Source: Nitrospira_E sp052156535 (lineage in GTDB: Bacteria > Nitrospirota > Nitrospiria > Nitrospirales > UBA8639). Taken from it: a DNA stretch of 64,000 bases. The stretch is from the NCBI RefSeq assembly GCF_052156535.1, contig NZ_JBQKUP010000038.1, positions 1 to 64,000 on the forward strand. Reading direction: 5' to 3'. Below, one piece after another: positions 44,538 through 53,318 of this stretch (positions are counted from its first letter, which is position 1; the number at the start of each line of letters is the position of its first letter). The translations under genes were made by a program, and so were the position numbers. The notes beneath the pieces were generated by a model that was not told where the DNA came from, searched no databases, and saw nothing but the letters and a program-made list of their open reading frames with translations.

Positions 44538-45191
44538 TTACACAGAAATAATTCCATTGGAAATGGCATATTTTGTGAGCTCGGAGGCCGTTTTGAGTCC
44601 TAAAACCTGCATGACCCGTGTCTTATGAAATTCCACGGTTTTGACGGCCAGATTTAAAATGACCGCAATGTCTTTATTGGATTTTCCTTCAGCAACCAAT
44701 TGAAGGATTTCCACCTGTCGTTGAGTCAATGCGGGAGTCTCTGCCTGAGAGGGTTTTTTCGAATTAGAAGAGGGGTTCAGTGCTTGACTGACCAGACCCT
44801 GGGCAATAGAAGGAGAAACGTAGGTGCGCCCCTGATACACCTCCTTAATCGCAAACACTAATTCTGCCGTCGCAGATTGTTTTAAAATATACCCCACCCC
44901 ACCGGCCTTGAAGGCCTCATGGACAAAATGTTCCTCGGAATGCATAGTGAGAAAAATTAGTTTTGTTTGGGGTTCACATTTTTTTATTTGTCGGGCGGCT
45001 TCCAACCCATTCAATAACGGCAGTGAAATATCAATGATGGCAATGTCCGGTGTATGTTTCTTGACGGCTTTAACTAGTGCATGACCGTCGACAACAGTCC
45101 CCACCAATGTGAAATCAGCTTCCAACAGCTTGGTCAGCCCCTCACTAACCAGAACGTGATCTTCAGCTAAGAGTACCCGCGCTTTGCTCAT
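44538..45191 (-). CDS. NarL/FixJ-type response regulator
   Basis: The protein has 217 residues. The receiver has VLLAEDHVLVSEGLTKLLEA and phosphoacceptor Asp in IAIIDISLPLLNG. The LuxR HTH is TQRQVEILQLVAEGKSNKDI and AVKTVEFHKTRVMQVLGL. It is similar to the plus-strand regulator that ends 101 bases away, so the pair probably arose by duplication. The start ATG at 45191 has no clear ribosome site (a T run lies upstream). Confidence 0.87.
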   Translation of the reverse strand: MSKARVLLAEDHVLVSEGLTKLLEADFTLVGTVVDGHALVKAVKKHTPDIAIIDISLPLLNGLEAARQIKKCEPQTKLIFLTMHSEEHFVHEAFKAGGVGYILKQSATAELVFAIKEVYQGRTYVSPSIAQGLVSQALNPSSNSKKPSQAETPALTQRQVEILQLVAEGKSNKDIAVILNLAVKTVEFHKTRVMQVLGLKTASELTKYAISNGIISV

Positions 45192-45390
45192 GTAAAAAAA
45201 GAATTAAAGATAAATTGTTAATATGAAATCTAGGACCGACATTATGAAAGAATCATGCATGTAAGTCTACAATAAACAACCCAATTGATTCCAATACGGC
45301 AAAACTCTACGTGTTACCAACGAGCCCTGACCACTTCGGTTTTGCTATCCTGTGGATCAACAAATCCAAGCTTCATTAAAATACGTATGC

Positions 45391-45603
45391 TCATGAGGAA
45401 AGGGAAAATGAGTGAATTTTTGGTATGGGGGGACGGGTTGGAGGAGGAGTGGGTGGCTCCGGTGGGTCAGGCATAGGGTTTGGAAGTGGTCCAGGATTAG
45501 GGAAAGGGTCCGGGTTGGGGTTAGGATCGGGTTTGGGGATTGGAGAGGTATCACGAATATCAAACCCAGGCAGGCACCAGCCATGGTATATGGCGTTGTT
45601 CAT
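45391..45603 (-). CDS. Proline-rich microprotein translationally coupled to SOD
   Basis: The protein has 70 residues. The ATG (45603) overlaps the superoxide dismutase stop as ATGA, behind GAGGGGAGATT. It starts MNNAIYHGWCLPGFDIRDTS, then has a Pro-rich tract with PxP repeats (PKPDPNPNPDPFPNPGP, then PEPPTPPPTRPPIPK) and ends IHSFSLSS. No signal peptide or family is recognised. The opposite strand also has an open Gly-rich frame, but coupling to sod supports this strand. A role in binding or protecting the dismutase is speculation. Confidence 0.5.
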   Translation of the reverse strand: MNNAIYHGWCLPGFDIRDTSPIPKPDPNPNPDPFPNPGPLPNPMPDPPEPPTPPPTRPPIPKIHSFSLSS

Positions 45604-46220
45604 AATCTCCCCTCTAAACGTTTGGCCACCACATCCCAATGTACTTGGGAAAGAAAATGCTCAATGTATTGGCCTCGTTCCGACGGTTGAAAATCCAACA
45701 AATAGGCATGTTCCCACACATCCATCACTAAAATAGGACGAAAACCTGCAATATTGCCGAATTCATGAAGACTGATCCAATGATTGGAGAGTCTGCCGTT
45801 TTCCGGATTGAGATTGCACACAGCCCAGCCGACTCCGCGCATCTTGCCCACACTTGAAAAATCGGTTTTCCATGTCTCAAAACTCCCAAAGCTGCCTTCA
45901 AGAGCTTTCAGCAGGGAATCCTGTCCTTTGGGCGATTTGGACGCCTGGGAGGTCATATTTTGAAAATACAATTCATGGAGCACCATGCCATTATATTCAA
46001 ATCCCAGCCGCCGGGTGAGTTCGGAATAGGCCGGCATTTCCTCCTGGTCCACCTGTCCATCGATCAAAAACTCCCCGATTTGTCTGGAAAGAGAATTGGT
46101 GGCTTTCACGTAGCCTTCGTAAAGCTTAAAATGCATCTCTAACGTCTTATCTGAAATACCGTTCAATCCCTTGAGCTTGAAATCTTTGACCGGATAATCA
46201 TTACTGGATTTCATGCGCAT
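45600..46220 (-). CDS. Superoxide dismutase, Fe/Mn family
   Basis: The protein has 206 residues, with GGGGATCTT before the ATG. Metal ligands are recognisable: His in LEMHFKLYEGYV, His in MVLHELYF, and Asp and His in MDVWEHAYLLDF. The first ligand block is one residue shorter than in E. coli SodA and lacks its second-shell His30, as in some other bacterial members. No signal peptide, so cytoplasmic. Iron or manganese cannot be told from the sequence by eye. It is followed by a coupled Pro-rich microprotein. Confidence 0.88.
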   Translation of the reverse strand: MRMKSSNDYPVKDFKLKGLNGISDKTLEMHFKLYEGYVKATNSLSRQIGEFLIDGQVDQEEMPAYSELTRRLGFEYNGMVLHELYFQNMTSQASKSPKGQDSLLKALEGSFGSFETWKTDFSSVGKMRGVGWAVCNLNPENGRLSNHWISLHEFGNIAGFRPILVMDVWEHAYLLDFQPSERGQYIEHFLSQVHWDVVAKRLEGRL

Positions 46221-46445
46221 AAGATCCCCCCATCACATATCCAACAATCGGCTCCAACCTTTTTCTAGGATCCTAATGTAGGCGGAAATACACAACAGCG
46301 TAACTGGGAAAAACCCTTGAACCTCCTACTTGAAGGATGGGATCAAAAAAAGGCTTACGGCCAGGGTTTTGCCCAGTCGCCTTCCCGCTCTTTCCTGCGA
46401 TATCTTAAAGTTGATGTGATGAGAAGTAAAAGTGGCATGTGAAAC

Positions 46446-46940
46446 ATGAAAATCCAATTCACGATATCCGATGAAATGAGCAAAGAAGTATCGGCTCTTC
46501 AATCCACACTCGGCATGAAAAAAGTTGAAGATCTCACCATTCATGCGTGGAAGGTATTGCGGTTTCTTATTGAAACCATTCGCCATGATCGGTTCACTCT
46601 CTCGGCTGAGGCGATTCACTGGATTTCCCAATCGCCCAAGACCTCGCCTGCCGCTGAAACGGAGAAGGCCCTCTCCTTTTCGGAAATCGATACACACATT
46701 CTTCAGGAAATCCATCGGCTGCTTGACGATGATCAGCTTGATCAGGCATTAAAAGCCACCCATATCCTCAAACTCCTCAAGTCCCACTCAAAACAAGGTT
46801 CAAACAGTCAATTGGTACAATCCGAGATGCTTCTTACCGCCGCAGAAACATTTGCGGCGGAAAGTGATCCCGAAAAAGCGGTTCAGCTCATTCATGCCAC
46901 CCACGAAACCACCCAAAAACCAGTTGATGGAGATGATTGA
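46446..46940 (+). CDS. Hypothetical helical protein
   Basis: The protein has 164 residues starting MKIQFTISDEMSKEVSALQS and is largely predicted helical, with repeated Leu/Ile patterns (EIHRLLDDDQLDQALKATHI). No membrane segment or family is recognised. The N-terminal 60 residues have a ribbon-helix-helix-like feel (MKIQFTISDEMSKEV), which is a weak hint only. Standing alone, divergent from sod. Confidence 0.5.
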   Translation: MKIQFTISDEMSKEVSALQSTLGMKKVEDLTIHAWKVLRFLIETIRHDRFTLSAEAIHWISQSPKTSPAAETEKALSFSEIDTHILQEIHRLLDDDQLDQALKATHILKLLKSHSKQGSNSQLVQSEMLLTAAETFAAESDPEKAVQLIHATHETTQKPVDGDD

Positions 46941-47308
46941 AGACAAAACTGGCATGGTGAAGTCCGGATTGACCACTCTGCTATCGGGAACAAATTTCTG
47001 ACCGCTGGACATTAAAAAAGAGAAGATTCTGCATCTGCGGATGACCGTTTGCGCGGCAGGAAACGATTTCCTTAATTTCTTTCCGCCAGAGATGCCCGGG
47101 TTTTCCTCACGATCCCCATCTACACTTCTCCCTGAAAATTACTCGAACACCCAGGGTTTAACCCAGGTTTCCTTTTTTCTCATTTTGATATGTTTTGATG
47201 AGCAATTGTCCGGCCTCTGCCATCACTCCGGCCATGGCGGCTGCCGGAATAAATCGGAGGGAGCGCCCTTCCTGGCCAATCGGAGAATGGGAACGTCTGG
47301 AGGTGCCT
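46941..47308. other. Intergenic stretch before the BON-domain gene
   Basis: About 370 bases. Frames here (for example 47041-47427) overlap the BON gene in another phase and have no ribosome site, so no gene is called. The BON promoter probably lies here. Confidence 0.45.
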
Positions 47309-47926
47309 ATGAATGCCCCATGCAAACGTTTTTTAGTCTGCGTATGGATGATGTGTGTATTATTCATCGTAGCCATAAGGGAACATGCCAACGGCCAGAT
47401 CCTGTCTGTCCCTGCAGCAGGATTTGATGAAGCCATTACTCCTGGAGCACATGATCCGCGATCCGCCGACAATACCTCTGTGCTGTCAGACGAAGAGGTA
47501 AAATATCGCATTCAACGGCGTTTGGAAGTCAGTCCATATGAGAACGGTAAGATCACGGTTCACGTGGGTCAGGGCGAAACGGTACTCTCTGGATATGTCG
47601 AAGATCGGGATGCCTTGGTGGATGTGGTCGAAATCGCCTATGACGCCGGAGCTACCAAAGTGAACAATCAACTTCGTATCAAAAACCAAGACTTTTTATG
47701 GCAAAAGATGACCGATCAGGACTTGAAAGAAGCGGTTGAAGAGGAGCTGTATTGGAGCCCATTTGTGAATTCGGTTCCCATTCGTGTTGAAGCTCGAAAC
47801 GGGATCGTCACCCTCTCTGGAAGAGTCGAGAATCGAGGGGAAATTGTGGATGCGGTGGAAAACGCATACGAAGCCGGAGCGAGAAATGTCCGCATTCGTT
47901 TATGGATCGATCCCACATTAGATTAG
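47309..47926 (+). CDS. Exported protein with two BON domains
   Basis: The protein has 205 residues from ATG 47309, chosen for GGAGGTGCCT upstream; the frame extends 38 codons further without support. A signal peptide (MNAPCKRFLVCVWMMCVLFI, cut near ANG) precedes two BON domains: YRIQRRLEVSPYENGKITVH with VLSGYVEDR, and LKEAVEEELYWSPFVNSVPI with VTLSGRVENR. BON domains are thought to bind membranes or phospholipids (as in OsmY). Probably periplasmic. Confidence 0.85.
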   Translation: MNAPCKRFLVCVWMMCVLFIVAIREHANGQILSVPAAGFDEAITPGAHDPRSADNTSVLSDEEVKYRIQRRLEVSPYENGKITVHVGQGETVLSGYVEDRDALVDVVEIAYDAGATKVNNQLRIKNQDFLWQKMTDQDLKEAVEEELYWSPFVNSVPIRVEARNGIVTLSGRVENRGEIVDAVENAYEAGARNVRIRLWIDPTLD

Positions 47927-48014
47927 ATTGAGAGTACCAACAACTTCTCACATAGGCCATCAATGGGTTCTCAGTGGATTTCTTTTGGGAACGGAAACGG
48001 CTTCAAAATTTTCA

Positions 48015-48425
48015 TCAAAAGCGTTCCATTTTTTTGGGCGTCTTTTCAAGCTGTTTGGGTTGTCCTAACGGCTCACTCTCTTTGACCGGAGCCTTTTCCG
48101 GAGTCGAGGGATCGGTGGGAACAGGTGAGACATCCGGAAGAATGTCGGGTTCGTCGGTGGGTGATTCCGTTCGAACCGGAGGAGTGGAAGATGAGGTACC
48201 TGAAGCGCCGATGTCGGGGGGCGTCCGGATACCTCCGCCTATGAGGGGGGTATCTTCACCGGACGGATTTTTTGAATGGCCATTGGATTGAATGCTATCG
48301 GGGGATGTTTCCTGAACACTATCCCCCAAGGCCGCTTCCGATTGGAAACATGCCAGAATCAATATGAATCCCAGGCAGCGCAACGATATCATAAAGACCT
48401 GATGGGCATCGGCCGGTTGTTTCAT
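48015..48425 (-). CDS. Exported low-complexity protein
   Basis: The protein has 136 residues, with AGAAGGAGCATGCCCC before the ATG. A signal peptide (FMISLRCLGFILILACFQSE) is followed by about 100 disordered residues rich in Pro, Ser, Thr and acidic groups, ending with a basic KTPKKMERF. No family. It ends the minus-strand run that includes the peroxidase, 64 bases downstream of it. Confidence 0.5.
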   Translation of the reverse strand: MKQPADAHQVFMISLRCLGFILILACFQSEAALGDSVQETSPDSIQSNGHSKNPSGEDTPLIGGGIRTPPDIGASGTSSSTPPVRTESPTDEPDILPDVSPVPTDPSTPEKAPVKESEPLGQPKQLEKTPKKMERF

Positions 48426-48489
48426 GGGGCATGCTCCTTCTGGGAATCCAACACCGAACTCATCAATCCTTCAATTGAAAACCTTGGCC

Positions 48490-50064
48490 TTACAAGGCTC
48501 GAAGATAAGCGGAGAGATCCGCTTTTTCTTCTGTGGTCAACTGAACTCCAGTGACGAGGGCAAAAAACTCTACCGTGTCTTCGAGAGTCAAGAGGCGACC
48601 GTCGTGCAGATAGGGTGGGGAATCTTTGATTCCCCGAAGGGGAAACGTTTTAATAGATCCTTCTGCCCGGCCATGATAAAAACGTTCCACCCGCAAGTCA
48701 TGCATCAGGTTATCCGTAAAATACGGAGCAGTATGGCAGGCCACACATTTCGCTTTCCCAAAAAAGAGCGCTTCACCTCGCAATTCTTTTTCGCTGGCTT
48801 TTTGAGAATTCAATCGGCCAAAAAGGTCCAACTTCGGCGCAGGGGGAAAATCGACAAGCTTCTGAAACTGTGCCATTTTCATAACTTCCGTTCGGGTTAA
48901 ATCACGACGACCTTTTTTTTCGGCGGTCGCCAGATCATGATCGAAATAGGCGGACCGGTTTTCAAATTCGGAGAAATCCTCAACGGACGCCAAGGCTCGC
49001 TTGGATCCAAAGACCTCCTGGATATTGACGCCGCGTAGAGTCGGCGTTTCGATGCGAAACCGTGAGAATTGAGGCCGGTTATCCGGGTTCAAATGAATGG
49101 CGCCATTGGTATGCCCGTTCACATGGCAATCAAAACAGGAAACCCCCCGGCTGGGTGCAATCGTTTTCCGGTCGTCAGTCGCATTAAATTGCTGTTGAGG
49201 TATTTTTTCGACAAGTAATCGAACCCCGTCAAATTGCACCGGCGAGAGAATGCCATCGAACAACGCATAAAAATTTTCATTGGTGATTTCCTGCCCTTGT
49301 GAGACATCTCCTAAGTCCGGCCGGTTTGTTAAAAACAGAGGAGGTGGAAATTCCGGCAAAAAATGATCCGGCACATCATGAAGGACATCAAACCGTTCAC
49401 GCTCAGGATGAATATCCGTCATCATCGACGGAAACACCATGCCGCCTGTTGAATGAAGCGGATGCGGTAACGGCAGGTAGGGGAAGAGATCTTTGGCCTT
49501 TATCTCTTCCGGAGGCATTTTGCCGAGCTGTTCAAAATTGAGGCCCTTCGGTAAGCGAGCGGTGGGCCCTTTGGGTATGGGCTTCCCTCGCGTCATCGTG
49601 ACCCCTTCAACAAATTGCGGGGACAAATCATACCGTTGCTCAAGCAATTGTTGCTGTTGTGTGTTGATCTTTGATCGTTGCCGGCGTTCCCGCTCAATCA
49701 CCTTTTCAAGGGGATCCTTAGGACTCAGATCAAACACAAATGAACTTGGGGTCCGCCCCCCCAGTGTATGAATATCCGGAGGATTGGGTGTCCCCGGTTT
49801 AGCGTCCGGTGCCTCTTGGGAGTCGCCTTTTCCGACGGGTTGATACTGTGGATAGGCACGTTGCCAGTCCTTCACCACGGCCGGGGGACCAATGTCAGGA
49901 ACCAAATCTTTCGGACCCGGCACCGCCTTCCAGCTTTTGGGGTTGTCCTGATCCGCAGCAAATACCATCCCAAAAAGGCCACCGGCGATCAATAATATGA
50001 TTACGGTGAGGAGCATTCGCTTTATCCTCAAGGTCGTGTTGATAAATCGTGAAACGGTAGACAT
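48490..50064 (-). CDS. Exported dihaem cytochrome c peroxidase-like protein
   Basis: The protein has 524 residues, behind AAAAGGAGGACACCA. A signal peptide or anchor (RMLLTVIILLIAGGLFGMVF, ending AA) and a long Pro-rich N-terminal part (about 40-200) precede the haem domain. Haem motifs are CFDCH (310-314) and CVACH (440-444), and the FPLRGIKDSPPYLHDGRLLT block matches CcpA/MauG relatives. It should act in the periplasm on peroxide or another substrate. The extra 200-residue N-terminal region is not found in classical CcpA. Three small exported or membrane proteins lie upstream on the same strand. Confidence 0.83.
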   Translation of the reverse strand: MSTVSRFINTTLRIKRMLLTVIILLIAGGLFGMVFAADQDNPKSWKAVPGPKDLVPDIGPPAVVKDWQRAYPQYQPVGKGDSQEAPDAKPGTPNPPDIHTLGGRTPSSFVFDLSPKDPLEKVIERERRQRSKINTQQQQLLEQRYDLSPQFVEGVTMTRGKPIPKGPTARLPKGLNFEQLGKMPPEEIKAKDLFPYLPLPHPLHSTGGMVFPSMMTDIHPERERFDVLHDVPDHFLPEFPPPLFLTNRPDLGDVSQGQEITNENFYALFDGILSPVQFDGVRLLVEKIPQQQFNATDDRKTIAPSRGVSCFDCHVNGHTNGAIHLNPDNRPQFSRFRIETPTLRGVNIQEVFGSKRALASVEDFSEFENRSAYFDHDLATAEKKGRRDLTRTEVMKMAQFQKLVDFPPAPKLDLFGRLNSQKASEKELRGEALFFGKAKCVACHTAPYFTDNLMHDLRVERFYHGRAEGSIKTFPLRGIKDSPPYLHDGRLLTLEDTVEFFALVTGVQLTTEEKADLSAYLRAL

Positions 50065-50145
50065 TGGTGTCCTCCTTTTATGCCCTATGTCGGGACACGA
50101 TGTCCGACATTCGAAAAAAAAGTGTTATAAAATATTTTGAATAGG

Positions 50146-50616
50146 CTATGGCTTTTCCCACAGGGCTTTTCCATTCGCATCAAACAACCGGACCAGGGGA
50201 CTTCCGTCCTTATTTAACACGACTTGAACCCGCGGATTATCCAAATGATCCCGCAACACGAACATAGGGAGGTCATCGCTCTGAACTTCCATTGCCACCC
50301 TCCGCTTACAATCCTCTCCGTAAAGAGTTAATCCGGTTCGCTCCTTCCCATACACGGCAAGAGAAGTTCGACGGTCACAGTGATCATCTCCCATGATGAG
50401 TGCCGGGTGCTCACCGTCCCACAGACTCAGGGTTGCACGAACCTTCCCTTCCTCATTCACGATATGTAAGGCCGAAGTCGTGATTGGCTTTCCCGGGTTG
50501 GTCGCTGATACCTTTGAGTCGGTGGGGTTTGTAGAGGCCAACAGCATCCCCCCCATTGAACCCAACAAGAATAATCCAAGTACTAGGGTCCACCATGTGG
50601 TTTTTCTTAAGGGCAT
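50146..50616 (-). CDS. Exported protein of unknown function
   Basis: The protein has 156 residues, with CGGAGAAGTTTGGT before the ATG. The N-terminal signal or anchor is TTWWTLVLGLFLLGSMGGML. The remainder is beta-rich with repeating patterns (VRATLSLWDGEHPALIMGD, TGLTLYGEDCKRRVAM, PMFVLRDHLDNPRVQVVLNK), each unit looking like a strand pair. Two Cys in DDHCDRR and GEDCKRR may pair. Family not recognised. Confidence 0.6.
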   Translation of the reverse strand: MPLRKTTWWTLVLGLFLLGSMGGMLLASTNPTDSKVSATNPGKPITTSALHIVNEEGKVRATLSLWDGEHPALIMGDDHCDRRTSLAVYGKERTGLTLYGEDCKRRVAMEVQSDDLPMFVLRDHLDNPRVQVVLNKDGSPLVRLFDANGKALWEKP

Positions 50617-50667
50617 ACCAAACTTCTCCGTCTTTTCTTGATAAACAAAAAGGTTTCAGAGCGAGGC

Positions 50668-50820
50668 TTACACTCTTCCTGTCAAAGCCAGAATCAGCAC
50701 GATTACCAGCACCAATCCAAGCCCGCCACTGGGGTAGGGCCCCCACGACGAACTGTACGGCCAGACCGGCAAGGCCCCGACCAGCAGAAGAATGAGTATG
50801 ACTAAGACGATCGTTGACAT
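50668..50820 (-). CDS. DUF3309-family small membrane protein
   Basis: The protein has 50 residues, too short for most gene lists. It starts MSTIVLVILILLLVGALPVW, then PYSSSWGPYPSGGLGLVLVI, and ends in ALTGRV. Two membrane segments flank the WPYSxxWGxxPSGGLG motif that defines DUF3309. AGGGAGGGG lies upstream at a slightly long spacing. Function unknown; often found with stress genes. Confidence 0.8.
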   Translation of the reverse strand: MSTIVLVILILLLVGALPVWPYSSSWGPYPSGGLGLVLVIVLILALTGRV

Positions 50821-50844
50821 AGATCTGGTTTCCCCTCCCTGTTT

Positions 50845-51030
50845 TTAACAGGCTTTCACATCAGTGCTCATGCGTTCCTTGCAGGACGACAGGGAAAGCG
50901 GTAAGTCTGTCACGGGCAGAGCCAACTTGAGCACCATTCGCCGCGGCCAATCCCCGAACAAACAACGCGACATTCCCGTCTGCCCCGATTTCTGTGGATG
51001 AACCGTTTCCTGTTCAAGACTTGTGTTCAT
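50845..51030 (-). CDS. Small hypothetical protein
   Basis: The protein has 61 residues, with a good AAGGAGAGCAACACCC before the ATG. The product is soluble, with an Arg-rich middle (CLFGDWPRRMVLKLALPV) and three Cys. It is not recognised. It is first in the minus-strand run that leads to DUF3309, the exported protein and the peroxidase. Confidence 0.45.
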   Translation of the reverse strand: MNTSLEQETVHPQKSGQTGMSRCLFGDWPRRMVLKLALPVTDLPLSLSSCKERMSTDVKAC

Positions 51031-51396
51031 GGGTGTTGCTCTCCTTATGGGTGTCAGTTGCCTTCTAATTCTTGTTTTTTTTATTTATACAGAATCGTTT
51101 GGGCGGCAAGACCTGAGAGAAACCCTGGGTTGACTGAACAACAACCCTGGATGACCCGGTGGGGTCACATATGTGGACTTTCACTCTTAGACAAGACTTA
51201 TTCGTGGAAGCTATACTTTTTCCGAATTTCGTTCTTTCACGACAGGACCCCAACGTGGTTCTGCCTAACCGCAGCCGAGTGAGAGCCGCATCCTTCTCAT
51301 CATTCGAGGTAAGGTTGGGTGTCCACTTTCTCCATATTTACACAGAAACGGGAATGCGCATACTGTTCTTCAGTTTAGAAAGAAAAGTGTGAACGT
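51031..51396. promoter_or_regulatory. Divergent intergenic region
   Basis: About 366 bases between the minus-strand peroxidase run and the plus-strand sensor operon. It should hold promoters in both directions. I see no gene and no clear operator. Confidence 0.4.
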
Positions 51397-52860
51397 ATGA
51401 TGACGGTTCAAGAGCGGATCAAAACCGGTGCTCACGCAAAAAAATTGGATATTATCTTGCTGATATCCATCAGCGCTCTCATTGTCGGTATTTTCGTGTT
51501 GGATCTATTCACCAAAACAGGAGTCGCGATTGGCATGTTATATGTGAGTGCCATCATGCTGACTCCCTATTTGCCCTATGCGAAATCCCCTTTCATCGTC
51601 GCAGGAGTCTGCTCGGTCTTTGCCATTGTTGGAATAATCTATTCCCCAGGCGTGAACGTGGTATATTCGGGGAGTACCATTGCCGGCAATGCCGTGGCCA
51701 ATCGTCTATTATCGCTTTTTATGATTTGGGCCACAGCCCTCCTCACCTATCAATATCGTCAGGGGATGGAGGTCCGGCTTCGATTAGCCTCCATCGTGGA
51801 ATCCACCCCTGACGCCATTATCGGACAAACACTGAAAGGGCAAGTCACCAGTTGGAACAACGGAGCCGAACAGATGTTCGGATATTCGTCACAGGAGAGC
51901 ATCGGGCGATACATGCCATTTCTGTTTCCGCCAGACCGGATTGCCGAAGAAAAGGATATTCTGGAAAAACTCCAGAGTGGGAAGCCGATTCAAAATTTTG
52001 AAACGATTCGGCGGAGGAAAGACGGACAGGAAATACCGGTATCCCTGACCATTTCTCCCATTATTGACCGATGGGGAAATGCGATCGGCGCGTCGAAAAT
52101 TGCACGGGATATTTCTCAGCAAAAGAAAATGGAGAATCTCCTGGCTATACAAAACCTCACCTTGGCCAGCCACGCAGCCTCCCTTAAGCAATCAAACGAG
52201 GATCTTGAACAATTTGCCTATATTGCCTCTCATGATCTCCAAGAACCCCTCCGCACGATTCATGGCTTTACGCAGTTGTTGTCGGAGCGCTATAAAGAGC
52301 AATTGGACAAACAGGGTCAGGAATTTATTGGATTCGTGACGGATGGAGCGAATCGCATGCAAACCCTCATTCAAGACCTCCTGAAATATTCGAGAATTCA
52401 GGCCCAGGAATTGAACCCTGTTCCGGTCAACGCCGGGGATGTGCTCAATGAAACCCTCAAACATCTCCGCATGGCCATTGAAGACAAACAGGCTTCGATC
52501 ACTCATGACCCTCTTCCGACCATCCAGACCGATCGGTCGCATTTTCAACATCTGCTCCAGAATCTGATTACCAATGCCATGAAATTTCACGGCCCGAAAA
52601 CGCCCCATATTCATGTATCTGCTGAGGAAGGGTCCGACGGGTGGATCTTTTCGGTACAGGATAACGGGATCGGCGTCGGATCGGAATATTTCGAGCGGAT
52701 CTTTCTTCCGTTCAAAAGACTGCACACGAGGGAAGAATATCAGGGGACCGGAATCGGTCTGGCCATATGTAAAAAAATCGTGGAGCGCCGTGGAGGCCGC
52801 ATCTGGGTGGAATCCGAACCGGGAAGTGGATCCAAGTTTTCTTTTACTCTACCTAAATAA
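51397..52860 (+). CDS. Membrane-bound PAS histidine kinase
   Basis: The protein has 487 residues. About four membrane segments (20-125: LDIILLISISALIVGIFVLD, ANRLLSLFMIWATALLTYQY) form a sensor without a large periplasmic loop. One PAS domain follows (about 130-245, VTSWNNGAEQMFGYSSQESI). HisKA has the phosphoacceptor His in QFAYIASHDLQEPLRTIHGF. The HATPase has N, G1 and G2 boxes (NLITNAMKFHG, DNGIGV, GTGIGLAICKKIVERRGG). The kinase core resembles the phytochrome-like group that pairs with Rcp1-type regulators, and such a regulator follows after 14 bases. Confidence 0.88.
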   Translation: MMTVQERIKTGAHAKKLDIILLISISALIVGIFVLDLFTKTGVAIGMLYVSAIMLTPYLPYAKSPFIVAGVCSVFAIVGIIYSPGVNVVYSGSTIAGNAVANRLLSLFMIWATALLTYQYRQGMEVRLRLASIVESTPDAIIGQTLKGQVTSWNNGAEQMFGYSSQESIGRYMPFLFPPDRIAEEKDILEKLQSGKPIQNFETIRRRKDGQEIPVSLTISPIIDRWGNAIGASKIARDISQQKKMENLLAIQNLTLASHAASLKQSNEDLEQFAYIASHDLQEPLRTIHGFTQLLSERYKEQLDKQGQEFIGFVTDGANRMQTLIQDLLKYSRIQAQELNPVPVNAGDVLNETLKHLRMAIEDKQASITHDPLPTIQTDRSHFQHLLQNLITNAMKFHGPKTPHIHVSAEEGSDGWIFSVQDNGIGVGSEYFERIFLPFKRLHTREEYQGTGIGLAICKKIVERRGGRIWVESEPGSGSKFSFTLPK

Positions 52861-52874
52861 ACCGGAGAATGTTC

Positions 52875-53318
52875 ATGCAGAATCCTATTGAAATTTTACT
52901 CATAGAGGATAATCCCGCTGATATCCGGCTGACCCAGGAAGCCTTTCGGGAAGCTCGCCTCCAGAATACCCTTCATGTGGTTCAAGACGGGGTCAGCGCC
53001 ATGGGCTTCATTCGACAGACAGCACCCTTTCAACAGGTTCCCCGACCGGACCTTATTCTGTTGGATTTAAACCTTCCCAAAAAGGACGGGAGAGAGGTTC
53101 TGAAGGAAATCAAATCCGACCCGCACATCCGCACAATTCCCGTGGTGGTGTTAACCACCTCGGATGACGAAGCAGATGTCTTGCGGAGTTACGATCTGCA
53201 TGCCAATGCGTATTTGGTCAAACCCATTGATATTTTGCAATTCATCAAAATGATTCAATCACTCGAAGATTTCTGGCTCTCTGTGGTCAAACTCCCTCCA
53301 AAAGTGTCAGAGTCATGA
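52875..53318 (+). CDS. Rcp1-like single-domain response regulator
   Basis: The protein has 147 residues from ATG 52875 (CCGGAGAATGTTC upstream). It is a receiver domain only: ILLIEDNPADIRLTQEAFRE, phosphoacceptor Asp in LILLDLNLPKKDG, VVVLTTSDDEAD, and Lys in YLVKPID. No output domain is present, so it signals by protein contact or phosphorelay, presumably to the next gene. It overlaps the hybrid kinase by four bases (ATGA). Confidence 0.9.
   Translation: MQNPIEILLIEDNPADIRLTQEAFREARLQNTLHVVQDGVSAMGFIRQTAPFQQVPRPDLILLDLNLPKKDGREVLKEIKSDPHIRTIPVVVLTTSDDEADVLRSYDLHANAYLVKPIDILQFIKMIQSLEDFWLSVVKLPPKVSES

Noticed and set aside
45425..45736. Plus-strand Gly-rich frame opposite the proline-rich microprotein
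   Set aside because: Glycine-rich translation is the mirror of the Pro-rich minus-strand frame; it has no ribosome site and runs into sod antisense, whereas the minus frame is coupled to sod.
47041..47427. 128-codon frame overlapping the BON gene start
   Set aside because: Different phase from the well-supported BON protein, with no ribosome site.
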